The notes: generated by a model from the letters alone, not told the origin. A stretch of DNA of 48,414 nt from Planococcus sp. SK3692 (GCF_028890485.2 NZ_JARCHV010000004.1:1-48414), one strand, 5' to 3'; shown: positions 14,113 through 22,694, numbered from the stretch's first letter. A program made the numbers and translations.

Positions 14113-14420
14113 TTATTGAGTATTTGCTAAAAAAATCATCGCAAAATAGAGAAGTCCAAAAGCGATGTTCCAGTATATCGATTTCTTATTTCCTTTTTTA
14201 AAATCATCTATACTTCGCAGAATAAAGATCAGGGACGGAATAATAAAAAAGAAGTGAAAGAGCCATCGCTAGTAAAAACTACCGATTAGCAGGGCAAATC
14301 CTACAAACATTAGCGGGATTTCTCCTTTCAGGATTACGTCTTCTTTTTCGTCAGGATTTTTCAATAGATTCCTCGTTTCTTTCGCTCTATACAGCGAAGC
14401 CTTAATGGGATCAACAGGTC
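14113..14420 (-). pseudogene. Remnant of a small membrane protein, interrupted by TAG
   Basis: On the minus strand a frame reads LYRAKETRNLLKNPDEKEDV, then IPLMFVGFALLIGSFY, a TAG stop, and continues RWLFHFFFIIPSLIFILRSIDD through a second hydrophobic segment to a TAA at 14113. No start codon with a ribosome site is left. It looks like a three-helix membrane protein that has lost its N-terminus and gained an amber stop. Confidence 0.55.
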
Positions 14421-14439
14421 ATCGAGCGTTTGTCCACAT

Positions 14440-14739
14440 TCAGTACTGTAAATGTCTAATTTTTTGTCTATAGCGAGTACGAACCATCCGGTGTAATGCA
14501 TCTGCTGGCTTGGATTGAATGACTTCTTTAGCATAGGCAAGTTCAATAAGGGCTAATCCTTCTTTTGCTCGTTTTTCGTTCAAATGAGCAACGGTTTTGG
14601 AAATACTGCCGATATAGGCATAGTATTTAATGATTTGTTTTTCAAGAGTCTGTTCACCATAACTCTCGGCGAGAAACACGTATTTTTCTAACCGGGCAAT
14701 TTCAGACTTAGCTTTGTACACAGTGGGCAAAATTCTCAT
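14440..14739 (-). CDS. Hypothetical helical protein
   Basis: 99 aa, ATG with GGAG about eight bases upstream. Almost wholly helical and basic: IARLEKYVFLAESYGEQTLEKQIIKYYAYIGSISKTVAHLNEKRAKEG, ending YRQKIRHLQY. No membrane helix or signal. No family recognised; the composition would suit a small DNA-binding or transfer-accessory protein. Its 3' end meets the membrane-protein remnant. Confidence 0.55.
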   Translation of the reverse strand: MRILPTVYKAKSEIARLEKYVFLAESYGEQTLEKQIIKYYAYIGSISKTVAHLNEKRAKEGLALIELAYAKEVIQSKPADALHRMVRTRYRQKIRHLQY

Positions 14740-15026
14740 TTACTAATCTCCGTTCTACAATAATTTCCATTTGAGTGATGTCTTTAACATAATGTTTTTT
14801 CTTTATATTGTAAATAATACAAAAATTAGAAAGTGGATAAAAATAACTAGTGAAAGGTATATTTTCCATAGATATATCACTTTTAATTACTGAAATTCTA
14901 AATTTATTAATGAAAAATAACACTAGTTTTAATATTTTTCTGATTTAGAGTGCAATAAAGGGGGATCATTTTACAAAATTAAGCTCAATAGTGTGTGTAA
15001 CCCAGTAAAATCATGTTCTGACATAG
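14740..15026. other. AT-rich intergenic region, no gene seen
   Basis: About 290 bp. It supports only a low-complexity frame without a ribosome site. It must hold the promoter of the minus-strand gene at 14739. Nothing else is recognisable. Confidence 0.5.
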
Positions 15027-15066
15027 AAAAAGCATTGGAGAAGGAATTCTTCTCCAATGCTTTTTA
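15027..15066 (-). terminator. Bidirectional terminator of the transfer operon
   Basis: AAAAAGCATTGGAGAAG pairs perfectly with CTTCTCCAATGCTTTTT over a 5-nt loop. It lies just past the ArdC-like stop codon and ends the minus-strand mob-virD4-ardC transcript. Confidence 0.92.
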
Positions 15067-15068
15067 AC

Positions 15069-16688
15069 TCAACGCTCTAATTCATTTTCTTTTTCTCTCG
15101 TTTTTTCACCTTTGTTCAATTGAGTAAAGGCTTCTTTTAGTTCAGAGGTTTTCCCATGATTCGAGTTCAATTCATTTAGGTGTTTTTGTAGATCATCCTT
15201 GGACTGGATCTGTGGGTTTTTCACCAGGTGCCATCCAATGGTGACGCCATGCTTTGTTTCTGATTGTAAATTCGGTTGCTTTAGCACGCGGCTCAATCGT
15301 TCGTTTAGATGCTTTTCGTTAAGTTGCTGAAGGCGAGGGACTTCTTTGTGTGGAGAACGGCTCAAGTACCGGTCGGTATTCAACGATTGCGCAAGGGCAG
15401 CTTTTCCGATGAATCGCTCCCCTTCAGCTTTTTTATGGAAGGTGCGCTGCGAACTTTCGCCGCCTTCTACCGTCACGGCGTATTTCCCCTCGTCCAGTTT
15501 CGTCACTTCCAGGATATCTTCAACTTTTTGATACTCCTGGACCAACTGTCCTTTGTTTTCCAACACATTCAACACGGCATAGCGATCGTCCAATTCACTT
15601 AAGGGAAGAATTCGATTCGTATTAGTCCGAAGGGTGAAGTGTTGGTCCCGTTCGTTCTGTTCCACGGTCGCGAAAACGACGAGTCCATTTTTGGCATCCA
15701 ACAGCTGCAAGGTCGGTTTATCTTCAAGCGATAGTTTCAACTTGGTTTCAACCGATTCCTTCACCTGTTCAGGATTGATGGATTGATAAAAATCTTGAAT
15801 CTTTTCGTTCTGCAGTGAGTTCAAGTGCTCAATCGTCGCACGGGAGACATCTTGTACTTCTTTAATGGCTTGTTTAGCCAAGTTCAAATCTTGTGCCCAT
15901 GTGGCGATGTAGCCAGTGGAAGAAAGATCCGTATCGAAACCATAGTATTGGGAAACGATATAGGCTGCGCATTCAGCTTGGGCTTCTTTATGTCCTCTCG
16001 GCAGGTCTTTGATGTCGCTTTCCTTATGATGGAGCTGACTGTGCGCATATTCGTGAATCAAGACACGGAATTTTTGTTCAGTGCTCTTGGAAACAGCTGT
16101 GTTGATGACGATTTCTTCTTTTTGAGGGCTGAAATAACCGCCATAGGTCTGACCTTCATGTGCTTCTTCCCTAATGGTTAATGGTTGCGAGTTCTCATTT
16201 GTTTGATGGATGAACCGGTCATACAATTCCTTCAAGGAATCTGGTGATGTTAAGTCTTTTTGGATAAAGTCCCGGACGTTCGGAATCTCTTTTCCGTCCG
16301 TTTGAGAGACGTCGAAGACCTTGCCGATCCGAAAGCCGGTGATACTTTGGCGAACTTCGGATTGAGGATCTCCGTTCTTATCGCGTAACACTTCGCCCGT
16401 CTGTTCATTTACTTTCTGTACTTCGACTTTCTTAAATGAAGGGACCAAAATATCAATGCTCTTTTCTCCCTTATTGACGTGACGCCCCAGGGCTTGCCAT
16501 TGCCTGAATCCACGAACCATCGTCGCTTCAGGATTTTGCCCAGCAATCATCAGAATGTTATTGAACGAGTATTGGTGGCCACTGGCCATGACATTGAGCA
16601 TGTCCTGGAATCGGTTGTTTTGAAACATCTCTTCGAGGTTTCGTTCAAGCCGGTCATTAATTTCGGTCAAATCCACCTTAGTCGACAT
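15069..16688 (-). CDS. ardC: ArdC-like antirestriction / ssDNA-binding protein with zincin domain
   Basis: 539 aa, ATG with AAAGGACGTG upstream. Residues 5-130 are the ArdC N-terminal (DUF1738-type) ssDNA-binding domain, with SFNNILMIAGQNPEATMVRGFRQWQALGRHV. A zinc metallopeptidase-like domain follows: IHEYAHSQLHH at 211-221 and the third ligand in EAQAECAAY (about 235-243). The C-terminal 250 residues are helical and charged. ArdC proteins protect incoming single-stranded plasmid DNA from host nucleases and restriction. Last gene of the mob-virD4 transcript, overlapping its neighbour by 11 bp. Longer than typical ArdC (about 300 aa). Confidence 0.85.
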   Translation of the reverse strand: MSTKVDLTEINDRLERNLEEMFQNNRFQDMLNVMASGHQYSFNNILMIAGQNPEATMVRGFRQWQALGRHVNKGEKSIDILVPSFKKVEVQKVNEQTGEVLRDKNGDPQSEVRQSITGFRIGKVFDVSQTDGKEIPNVRDFIQKDLTSPDSLKELYDRFIHQTNENSQPLTIREEAHEGQTYGGYFSPQKEEIVINTAVSKSTEQKFRVLIHEYAHSQLHHKESDIKDLPRGHKEAQAECAAYIVSQYYGFDTDLSSTGYIATWAQDLNLAKQAIKEVQDVSRATIEHLNSLQNEKIQDFYQSINPEQVKESVETKLKLSLEDKPTLQLLDAKNGLVVFATVEQNERDQHFTLRTNTNRILPLSELDDRYAVLNVLENKGQLVQEYQKVEDILEVTKLDEGKYAVTVEGGESSQRTFHKKAEGERFIGKAALAQSLNTDRYLSRSPHKEVPRLQQLNEKHLNERLSRVLKQPNLQSETKHGVTIGWHLVKNPQIQSKDDLQKHLNELNSNHGKTSELKEAFTQLNKGEKTREKENELER

Positions 16689-16902
16689 AGTTCATCACGT
16701 CCTTTCTGACATACCAAGCTTCATAGAGGGGTTCGGCTCGTCCTGGAATCCGAACAGGGCTATAACAGGTAATCGCATACTCTTGCACATCTTCTTCAAG
16801 GTCAATTAGACCTTCATATGTAAGTGCCTCAAACGGCACTGGATCGTAAAAGCTCAAGATCCGTTTATCACTCGCGAGGATTTCGCTAATCGTGACAAGC
16901 AT
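16678..16902 (-). CDS. Hypothetical 74-aa protein in the transfer operon
   Basis: ATG with GGGGAG six bases upstream. Acidic small protein MLVTISEILASDKRILSFYD with YAITCYSPVRIPGRAEPLYEAWYV in the middle. Its 3' end overlaps the ArdC-like start by 11 bp and it begins 18 bp after the VirD4 stop, so it is co-transcribed and probably coupled to ArdC. No family recognised. Confidence 0.65.
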   Translation of the reverse strand: MLVTISEILASDKRILSFYDPVPFEALTYEGLIDLEEDVQEYAITCYSPVRIPGRAEPLYEAWYVRKDVMNYVD

Positions 16903-16920
16903 CGGTTTCTCCCCTTTCGC

Positions 16921-18891
16921 TTATAAGAGCGTACGTAAATCCGTCGCTTCCTTTTCCTTTAACCGGTCTTCAATAGACCGTTCTTCCGTTTCTTTTTCTT
17001 CTTGCATGGCTGCCCATTCTTCTTCAAGTCCATCGTCCGTTAAATCAAACAGATCCGATTGATCAATCTCTTCTTCAATCACATGTGTTGTCGTGCCTCC
17101 TGAGGCGAAATGGGATTCTTTCTTGGGTTCAGGAGATGGCGGAACCGTGAAAGCTGATTCTTGCTTCACAGGTGGTTCTGAAGCGACAGCAGTGTGTTGC
17201 TGAACGTAGGAGCCGAACACTTCCGATTGCCATGCTTTTTGTAGCTTCATCGGATACAAGCCACTGACAAACAAATAACAATCATTCTTGGCAATGCTCG
17301 CTAAGTCCCCTTCCGGTATTAAGGAGCGCTTTACGTACTGTTCGGACTGGCTTTGGCTGGCGTTTGATTTGCCACTCATGAAACCTCCACTTTGACTGGA
17401 AGAGCCTGTCTGGATCTTCGCAGTTGTTTCCCCAGCGAGTTGGGAGAAATATTTAATCGTCTCCATGTCCTTGCTTCGGAGGAACAGCAGCGTGTCGTGG
17501 TTGGATAGGATGGAGCGAGCCATTTCTTTGCCGTACAAGGATTCAATCTGGCCGTTGTCTTGGACGATGGTGTTCATCGATAAGCCCAATCCCCGGCAGG
17601 TGGCCAAGACCCGTGCGTATTTCTCGATTTTCCCGATGTTCGCAAATTCATCTAATAAGAAGATGGTCGGGATTTTTAATTGTCCTCGGTTTTCATCGGC
17701 CAGTTTGTAAAACTGCGAAATCAATTGATCGAAGAAAACGGACGTTAATGCCGTGAACGGGTTTTCGTCCATTGGAAGCTTCACATACAGAATGCTTTTC
17801 TGTTCCTGAAACTCACGGAAGTTGAAATCGCTCGTGCGAGTCATTTCGCTGATTTTCTTCAGCGTAAAAATACTGACTTGCGAAGCGAAGGACGACGTCA
17901 CACTCGTTCGGGTGTTCCCACCGAGCGTCGTTAAGCCCTTCAACAGCTGATAAGCCGGATGATGAGGACCGAGTTCTTCATCGACCCACTGGCGGAACGA
18001 TTCCTCGTCGGGTGCGACCCGTTCATTAAAGACATTCAGTACGTCTTGCATGCTGGCGTTTGGAATTTCAGTTTTGCAGTAGACAATCAAGCCTGCCAGC
18101 ATCTTCTGTGCGCGTTCCATAAAGAAGTCTTCTTTGCCGTCCTTGGTCGAGTTCTTCGCGATCGTGACGGAGACGCTTTGCGCATCCTGGTCATCAAAGA
18201 CGTAATCGAGCAAGTTGTAGTTATCTTGATTGAAGTTAATGAAATCGATTTGATATACCTTGTAGCCTTGTTTGCGCTTGATTTCAGCTGTTTGTTCGAA
18301 GAGTTCACCCTTTGGATCCGTGACAATCAAGGTTTCCTCATGGTTATTGACGAGGTTTGGGATGACGTATGACTGGCCTTTACCACTCCCGCTGGACCCG
18401 ACGATGTAGACATTGCGGTTGTCGATCTCCGTCGACCGGGGAATAATGAGCACTTGTTTCTTATTCGGCACCCGGCCGACAATCAATCCGTTCTCCAATC
18501 GTTCCACAGTTTTTTCAGGCTGTTTGGAGTTGTAGGTATTGTGCTTGGAAAAGTACTTGCCGTTCAGCACTTCGGATGGCTTCGTGAATCGGGCCGATCC
18601 GTGAACGCCGAAATCATGGGCATCTTCATACGTGTGTTCCACCAAGCGCATTTTGGAGAGGAACCAGCCGAAGAAGACGATCGTGAGAATCGCCACTAGG
18701 AGTTGGGATTGCTGATCGGTTTCGGTAAGGAAGGTCAACGTTCCTTGTACGTCCAGAAGAAGTGCATTGAGCCCTCCCCCTTCTTTCAAGAAGCGCAAGA
18801 GACCTGTCAGGGCATATCCAATCAATAAGGATAGAAGAAACGTAACGGCGATTTTCTTGCCGGCGCCTTTTTGTAAGGTTTTTTTCATCAT
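16921..18891 (-). CDS. virD4: VirD4/TraG-type coupling protein (T4CP)
   Basis: 656 aa from the ATG at 18891 (GAAAGG upstream); the frame extends further but into the mob gene without a ribosome site. Two N-terminal transmembrane helices (about 13-33 and 64-80), a Walker A GSSGSGKG at 165-172, VTDPKGELFE, and Walker B FLLDEFANIG are classical TraG/VirD4. The C-terminal tail is acidic. This ATPase brings the relaxase-DNA complex to the secretion channel encoded at 27.9-36 kb. It starts 28 bp after the relaxase stop in the same transcript. Confidence 0.94.
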   Translation of the reverse strand: MMKKTLQKGAGKKIAVTFLLSLLIGYALTGLLRFLKEGGGLNALLLDVQGTLTFLTETDQQSQLLVAILTIVFFGWFLSKMRLVEHTYEDAHDFGVHGSARFTKPSEVLNGKYFSKHNTYNSKQPEKTVERLENGLIVGRVPNKKQVLIIPRSTEIDNRNVYIVGSSGSGKGQSYVIPNLVNNHEETLIVTDPKGELFEQTAEIKRKQGYKVYQIDFINFNQDNYNLLDYVFDDQDAQSVSVTIAKNSTKDGKEDFFMERAQKMLAGLIVYCKTEIPNASMQDVLNVFNERVAPDEESFRQWVDEELGPHHPAYQLLKGLTTLGGNTRTSVTSSFASQVSIFTLKKISEMTRTSDFNFREFQEQKSILYVKLPMDENPFTALTSVFFDQLISQFYKLADENRGQLKIPTIFLLDEFANIGKIEKYARVLATCRGLGLSMNTIVQDNGQIESLYGKEMARSILSNHDTLLFLRSKDMETIKYFSQLAGETTAKIQTGSSSQSGGFMSGKSNASQSQSEQYVKRSLIPEGDLASIAKNDCYLFVSGLYPMKLQKAWQSEVFGSYVQQHTAVASEPPVKQESAFTVPPSPEPKKESHFASGGTTTHVIEEEIDQSDLFDLTDDGLEEEWAAMQEEKETEERSIEDRLKEKEATDLRTLL

Positions 18892-18919
18892 GAAGTTCAC
18901 GCCTTTCAATAGTTCGCTT

Positions 18920-20983
18920 TTACAGTTCAAACTCCAAGCCGAGTTCACGGCGAAGTTGTTTGTCTTTACCTTTTCGACGGAGCTTCGTCGGGGAAGGTGT
19001 CTCGTGTTGGGCCTGGTGCTGATCTTGTTCGGCTTGCTCAATCAACTGTTCAATCAGTTCGGTACTGACTCGCCCTGTCGGGAAGTGAGAAAGGGATTTC
19101 TGTTGGCTGCCTAAGCGTTCAGCGAATCGAGCCTCCGGTTTTGCTTGATAAGCATGATGCGCCATCGCTTGTTTGCTTTGGTCTTTCTTCGCCACTTGCA
19201 AGCACGCTTTCAAGGTCGGCGCTTTCGTCAGCTTGTTCTGTTGCGTGTAGTGCTTCAGAAGAGCCGTTTTCATCTCTAACGGAAGTTGCTCGACGCCTTT
19301 TAACAGCTTCTCTTTCGCTTGTGGGAACGTACCCCGAATCAAGGTGTTGAGTTCCTGATCCATGTGCTTCGCTTTCGCCTCGTAGCGTTCAACCAATTGC
19401 TGCGTCGTGTTCAGTTTGACGGACGTTTCATAAATCGCTTGGAGGTCTGTGCCGTCTTTCACAAGCTGTTCTTTTTCACTGCCAAGCTTGTTGCGAATCA
19501 ATGCTTGAATCCGGATTTGTTCACTGGCTTTCTCGCCTTGTTCACACGCTTTTTTCAGTTCCTGCAGCTGCAAGTGATGATTCACTTCATGAGCCAATGG
19601 AATGGCTCTCAGGTCGTTCGTCTGGATTGCTGTCAGGACATTCGACTTGTAAGCCACAGTCCGGTCATTATGCGCAAATCGTTCCTCGGTTTCCGGGAAC
19701 AATTCATTAAAGGCATTATGGACGATTAAGCTTTGTGCCCGGTATGTTCGTTCGGCATGTGCAACGACTTGATCGACCGTTTGTTGATCTTTCTCGACGG
19801 AATCCGTTAACGATTCAAACGCATCCAAACGCTCGGTAAAGAGCGAACGGAAGTCAGAAGGATCAAACCCTTGTTGCTTCACGAAAGAAGCATTCTGTTC
19901 TTGATACGCCTTGTGCGAAGCATTCAAAATGGCGTGCGTGACTTGGGCTTCGACTTGTTTTGGTTCCACTTTGCGCTCTTCCCAACGATACAATCCTTGC
20001 AGCTGATCATGAACGACATCGAACGAGAAGTTGTCTTTCAGACGCCCTTGCATGAAGTGCCAGCTCTTTTCGTAGTCCTCGTTCAATTGGGCGGTAACGT
20101 CGCTTGTGTGACGATGCAAAACGGTCTGAACATCTGTCTGTTTCTGCTTAGCAGACAGAAAGACAATTTTATCATTTAGCTGAGTGATTTCGGCGTTCTT
20201 TTTGCGGATTTCTTGATTCAATTGATGATAGAACGTCTGCGCTTCGATTCCTTTTTCCTCTAAACGCTTCACGTATTGGTATTCATTTCGTTCCAAGCGA
20301 ACCTCAGCGATTTGGTCGAGTCCTTGCACTTCAAACGAAAGCGCCGAAACGGTTTGATCAATGCCATGTTCTTTAAACGATTCATTGATGGCGTCCGCGT
20401 ACTGCATGCGCCATTTCACCAAGGTTTCGCGTTCGTTCCAATCCGTAGACGGAACGGTGTGGAAGATTTTCTCGCCCTTTTCATCGCGAAGGATGTGGCC
20501 GTTTTGATCGAATTCGTATTGGCGTGTTTTCTTTTGTCCCCACGTACCATCTTCATTGAACGGACGAACCGTCAGCATGATGTGCGCATGCGGATTATGT
20601 TCTTTGTCTCGGTGAATGGCCACGTCTGCGACCATCCCCTCTTCTACAAATTCTTCTTGAACGAACGATTGGACGAGTTCTTGTTGAGCATCTTCTGGCA
20701 ACTCGACTGGCAACGCAATCAGGACTTCACGAGCGAGTTGTGCGTTCCAAGCTTTCTCGATTTTCTCCACTTCGTTCCAAAGTTTTTCGCGTTCTAACGT
20801 CCACTCAGGCGCATGATCCGGTTTGAGGATGAACGAGACCGGAGCCACTTCGCGCTGCTGATAGCTTTTCATTTCTTCATCACGTTCGGAATACAACTCT
20901 TCTCCACTTCGGTAGCTGGCACTTGCCACGGCGGATTGGGTTTTCTTGCTGATGATATTAGCTTGCAGTCGGAAATAGCTCAC
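18920..20983 (-). CDS. mobA: MobA/MobL-family relaxase
   Basis: 687 aa from a GTG preceded by GAGGTGAGAG. Residues 1-220 form the MobA/MobL relaxase domain: SYFRLQANIISKKTQSAVASASYR at the start with the catalytic Tyr candidates, His124, and the metal motif HAH at 132-134 in NPHAHIMLTVR. The long C-terminal part is coiled-coil and Gln/Glu-rich, without an obvious primase or helicase motif. It nicks oriT (just upstream, 21020-21085), stays bound to the 5' end and leads the strand into the recipient. First gene of the mob-virD4-ardC transcript. Confidence 0.93.
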   Translation of the reverse strand: MSYFRLQANIISKKTQSAVASASYRSGEELYSERDEEMKSYQQREVAPVSFILKPDHAPEWTLEREKLWNEVEKIEKAWNAQLAREVLIALPVELPEDAQQELVQSFVQEEFVEEGMVADVAIHRDKEHNPHAHIMLTVRPFNEDGTWGQKKTRQYEFDQNGHILRDEKGEKIFHTVPSTDWNERETLVKWRMQYADAINESFKEHGIDQTVSALSFEVQGLDQIAEVRLERNEYQYVKRLEEKGIEAQTFYHQLNQEIRKKNAEITQLNDKIVFLSAKQKQTDVQTVLHRHTSDVTAQLNEDYEKSWHFMQGRLKDNFSFDVVHDQLQGLYRWEERKVEPKQVEAQVTHAILNASHKAYQEQNASFVKQQGFDPSDFRSLFTERLDAFESLTDSVEKDQQTVDQVVAHAERTYRAQSLIVHNAFNELFPETEERFAHNDRTVAYKSNVLTAIQTNDLRAIPLAHEVNHHLQLQELKKACEQGEKASEQIRIQALIRNKLGSEKEQLVKDGTDLQAIYETSVKLNTTQQLVERYEAKAKHMDQELNTLIRGTFPQAKEKLLKGVEQLPLEMKTALLKHYTQQNKLTKAPTLKACLQVAKKDQSKQAMAHHAYQAKPEARFAERLGSQQKSLSHFPTGRVSTELIEQLIEQAEQDQHQAQHETPSPTKLRRKGKDKQLRRELGLEFEL

Positions 20984-21019
20984 GTTCTCTCACCTCTTTT
21001 TCTTTTTAAATATCCGAAG

Positions 21020-21085
21020 GCGACAACCCAAACCCGTAAGGGCTTTGGACCAGGTCACCACTCTGAATTTCGGGTGGTGTATAAC
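21020..21085 (-). other. oriT: Predicted oriT (IncQ/pIP501-type nick region)
   Basis: On the minus strand AAAGCCCTTACGGGTTTG contains CCCTTACGGG (21033-21042), the core of the pIP501 nick region (known as GCCCTTACGGG). An inverted repeat CACCAC/GTGGTG (21056-21079) lies on the 5' side, as in IncQ-family oriTs. It stands immediately upstream of the relaxase gene. The exact nick is inferred by analogy. Confidence 0.75.
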
Positions 21086-21201
21086 TGGGCACTCGCTTGG
21101 AAGCTCGGAATTTATTGTACCATATTTTATCCAGTTATCGTTGATTATTTTAATTTATATGTTAATATTTTAATCAATAAATTAAAAAGGAGTGAAGATC
21201 A

Positions 21202-21438
21202 ATGGCAAACAACATTGAAAAGATCACGAGCATCGAAGAGCAAATCGAGAAACTAAAGGAAAAGCGAAAGAACTTGGAGAAGCAAATGCAGCAAAACATC
21301 GGGGCTGAAGTGCTGAAGGTGTGGAATGTGGAGTCAGAACAAGAGGCCATCGAGTGGATTCAAAAGATGGCTGTTCAAGTAAACGGCAGCGAAGAACATT
21401 CTGAGGCGTGGGATGGCCATGAATCCGAAATCCGATAA
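21202..21438 (+). CDS. Small coiled-coil mobilisation accessory protein
   Basis: 78 aa, ATG with AAGGAG upstream. A heptad-like N-terminus NIEKITSIEEQIEKLKEKRKNLEKQ is followed by EVLKVWNVESEQEAIEWIQKM. It is divergent from the relaxase across oriT and overlaps the next gene, where relaxosome accessory genes are normally found. Probably binds oriT or the relaxase. Family assignment is by context only. Confidence 0.6.
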   Translation: MANNIEKITSIEEQIEKLKEKRKNLEKQMQQNIGAEVLKVWNVESEQEAIEWIQKMAVQVNGSEEHSEAWDGHESEIR

Positions 21439-21682
21439 CCTGGCCAAGTCTCAGGAGCTGAAGGAACAAATCACCAATCTCCAGAAGAAAAAACAGCAGC
21501 TGCAAAATGAAACGCAGCGAAGAGCGAGTTGGGAACAACGAAAAGTAAGGACGAAACGATTAATCGAGACAGGAGCGTTGGCTGAGAAGTACTTTGGATT
21601 GGATGATTTCACAATCGAGCAACGAGAAAAGATCTTCCAAACTTTCTCTGAGTTCGTGAAAAGCAAAATTCAAAAGCGTTGA
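21413..21682 (+). CDS. TraD/MobC-like relaxosome protein
   Basis: 89 aa. Coiled coil ELKEQITNLQKKKQQLQ, then RKVRTKRLIETGALAEKYFGLDD, the conserved R-x-R-x-x-RLIExG signature of small TraD/DUF3847-like conjugation proteins that sit beside MobA/MobL relaxases. The start overlaps the preceding gene by 26 bp (an ATG at 21419 is an alternative). Likely part of the relaxosome at oriT. Confidence 0.7.
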   Translation: MAMNPKSDNLAKSQELKEQITNLQKKKQQLQNETQRRASWEQRKVRTKRLIETGALAEKYFGLDDFTIEQREKIFQTFSEFVKSKIQKR

Positions 21683-21726
21683 GTGTGCACTCTCTGTTAT
21701 TTGATTTGCATTTTACGTGGGAAACC

Positions 21727-21790
21727 AAAAAAACACCGGAACTAGGAAGCACTGTGCAAGACAGACTTCTTCAAGTTTCGGTGTTTTTTA
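21727..21790 (+). terminator. Terminator of the relaxosome accessory genes
   Basis: AAAAACACCGGAACT pairs with AGTTTCGGTGTTTTT (one mismatch) across a 30-nt loop, ending in six T. Confidence 0.8.
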
Positions 21791-21808
21791 GTCATATGAG
21801 TTTTGCTT

Positions 21809-21955
21809 TTCGACTCGTTCAGCCGTGAAGAAAAAGACAGGAATCTAGAGGCTGTTTCCGCAGGATTACAGCCTCTGATTATCGGCTTTTTTAGGGTGAA
21901 GCGACACGTAGAGCGCTTTGTAACGTAAGTTACTAGGCGCTCTAGTGCAGTCGCC
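21809..21955. repeat. 147-bp structured repeat, copy 2
   Basis: Copy of 11996-12142 with many changes in loops and retained stems: AGAGGCTG/CAGCCTCT (now fully paired), GCGACAC/GTGCAGTCGC and AGAGCGC/GCGCTCT, with GTAAC/GTTAC extending the inner stem. It lies between the relaxosome genes and the partition region, convergent with neither. Confidence 0.65.
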
Positions 21956-21990
21956 CAAATGATATTTTTTTAGGGATTGAAAACTTGTAT

Positions 21991-22143
21991 TCAATTATTA
22001 TTGAGTTCAATTACAGTCCAATTATCAAAGTCGAAATTTTGTAACTCACGCTTTTGTTTTTCAGCATCCTCTAAATTTTCAAAAGTAATTTCTTGTCCCT
22101 CTTTTGTAAGAGTGGTTCCATTTTCAGACCGAATAATGTACAT
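21991..22143 (-). CDS. Hypothetical 50-aa protein
   Basis: ATG with AAAGGAG eight bases upstream. Product begins MYIIRSENGTTLTKEGQEIT and ends NWTVIELNNN; acidic, with a central helix LEDAEKQKRELQNF. No membrane helix. It lies just past the par operon terminator on the same strand. Reading frame and ribosome site support it; function unknown. Confidence 0.55.
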   Translation of the reverse strand: MYIIRSENGTTLTKEGQEITFENLEDAEKQKRELQNFDFDNWTVIELNNN

Positions 22144-22186
22144 GGGAAATTCTCCTTTCGTGAATAATAAAAATATGTAATCTCAA

Positions 22187-22231
22187 AAAAGTAGAAATAT
22201 CTACCTTTGTTAGGTAGATATTTCTACTTTT
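22187..22231 (-). terminator. Par operon terminator built from two opposed repeat cores
   Basis: A perfect 19-bp stem: AAAAGTAGAAATATCTACC and its complement, loop TTTGTTA, with a T-run on the minus strand. Each arm contains AGTAGAAATATCTAC, the core of the 53-bp repeats upstream of parA, so this may also bind the partition protein. Confidence 0.85.
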
Positions 22232-22694
22232 GTATATTTGAATTTGTTGAATCCTCGTTTAAGAACTCTGTCATATATTCAATTTGTTTTTTTTGTCGAT
22301 CTGTTAATTCATTCTCTTCATAGTAGTCTACAAGCTTAGAAATAATTGCATAAGTTTTGTTCTCATCCATGAATTTACCTAGGATACCTATTTTAGTGTG
22401 AAGATCATTAGGAAGTTTAATGGATTTTACATTATTATTTTTGCCAACAACGCCTTTTCTTCTAGTGGCTTTCTTCTTAGGTTTGTTTTCAACAGTTTTG
22501 ATTTCTGTTTCTGTTTTTTCTATTGGAACATCTGTCTTTTTCAGTGTAGCTTCAATTTCTTCAGTTGGAGATGTCGGCACAGACGGATTTGAAAACTTAA
22601 AATCATTGTTACTAGTTACTACCACTGGCGATGGTCTTTCCATAGATTTGGTTTTTCTTTTAATTAACGGACCTTTTTTAGGGCTTTCAGACAT
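22224..22694 (-). CDS. parB: ParB-type small DNA-binding partition protein (RHH-like)
   Basis: 156 aa from the ATG at 22694, with GAGGAGG eight bases upstream. The N-terminal 90 residues are Lys/Thr/Pro-rich and probably disordered. The C-terminal half begins NVKSIKLPNDLHTKIGILGKFM, a beta strand followed by helices as in ribbon-helix-helix DNA-binding proteins. It overlaps parA by 8 bp, the usual position of the centromere-binding partner of type Ib ParA systems. Its likely targets are the 53-bp repeats at 23.6-24.4 kb, each holding a GTAGA-AATA-TCTAC palindrome. Confidence 0.75.
   Translation of the reverse strand: MSESPKKGPLIKRKTKSMERPSPVVVTSNNDFKFSNPSVPTSPTEEIEATLKKTDVPIEKTETEIKTVENKPKKKATRRKGVVGKNNNVKSIKLPNDLHTKIGILGKFMDENKTYAIISKLVDYYEENELTDRQKKQIEYMTEFLNEDSTNSNIQK

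Noticed and set aside
14708..14923. 71-aa minus-strand frame
   Set aside because: AT-rich low-complexity frame without ribosome site, overlapping the well-supported start of the 99-aa gene.
16892..19041. Longer VirD4 start at 19041
   Set aside because: The extension lies inside the mob gene and lacks a ribosome site; GAAAGG precedes the ATG at 18891.
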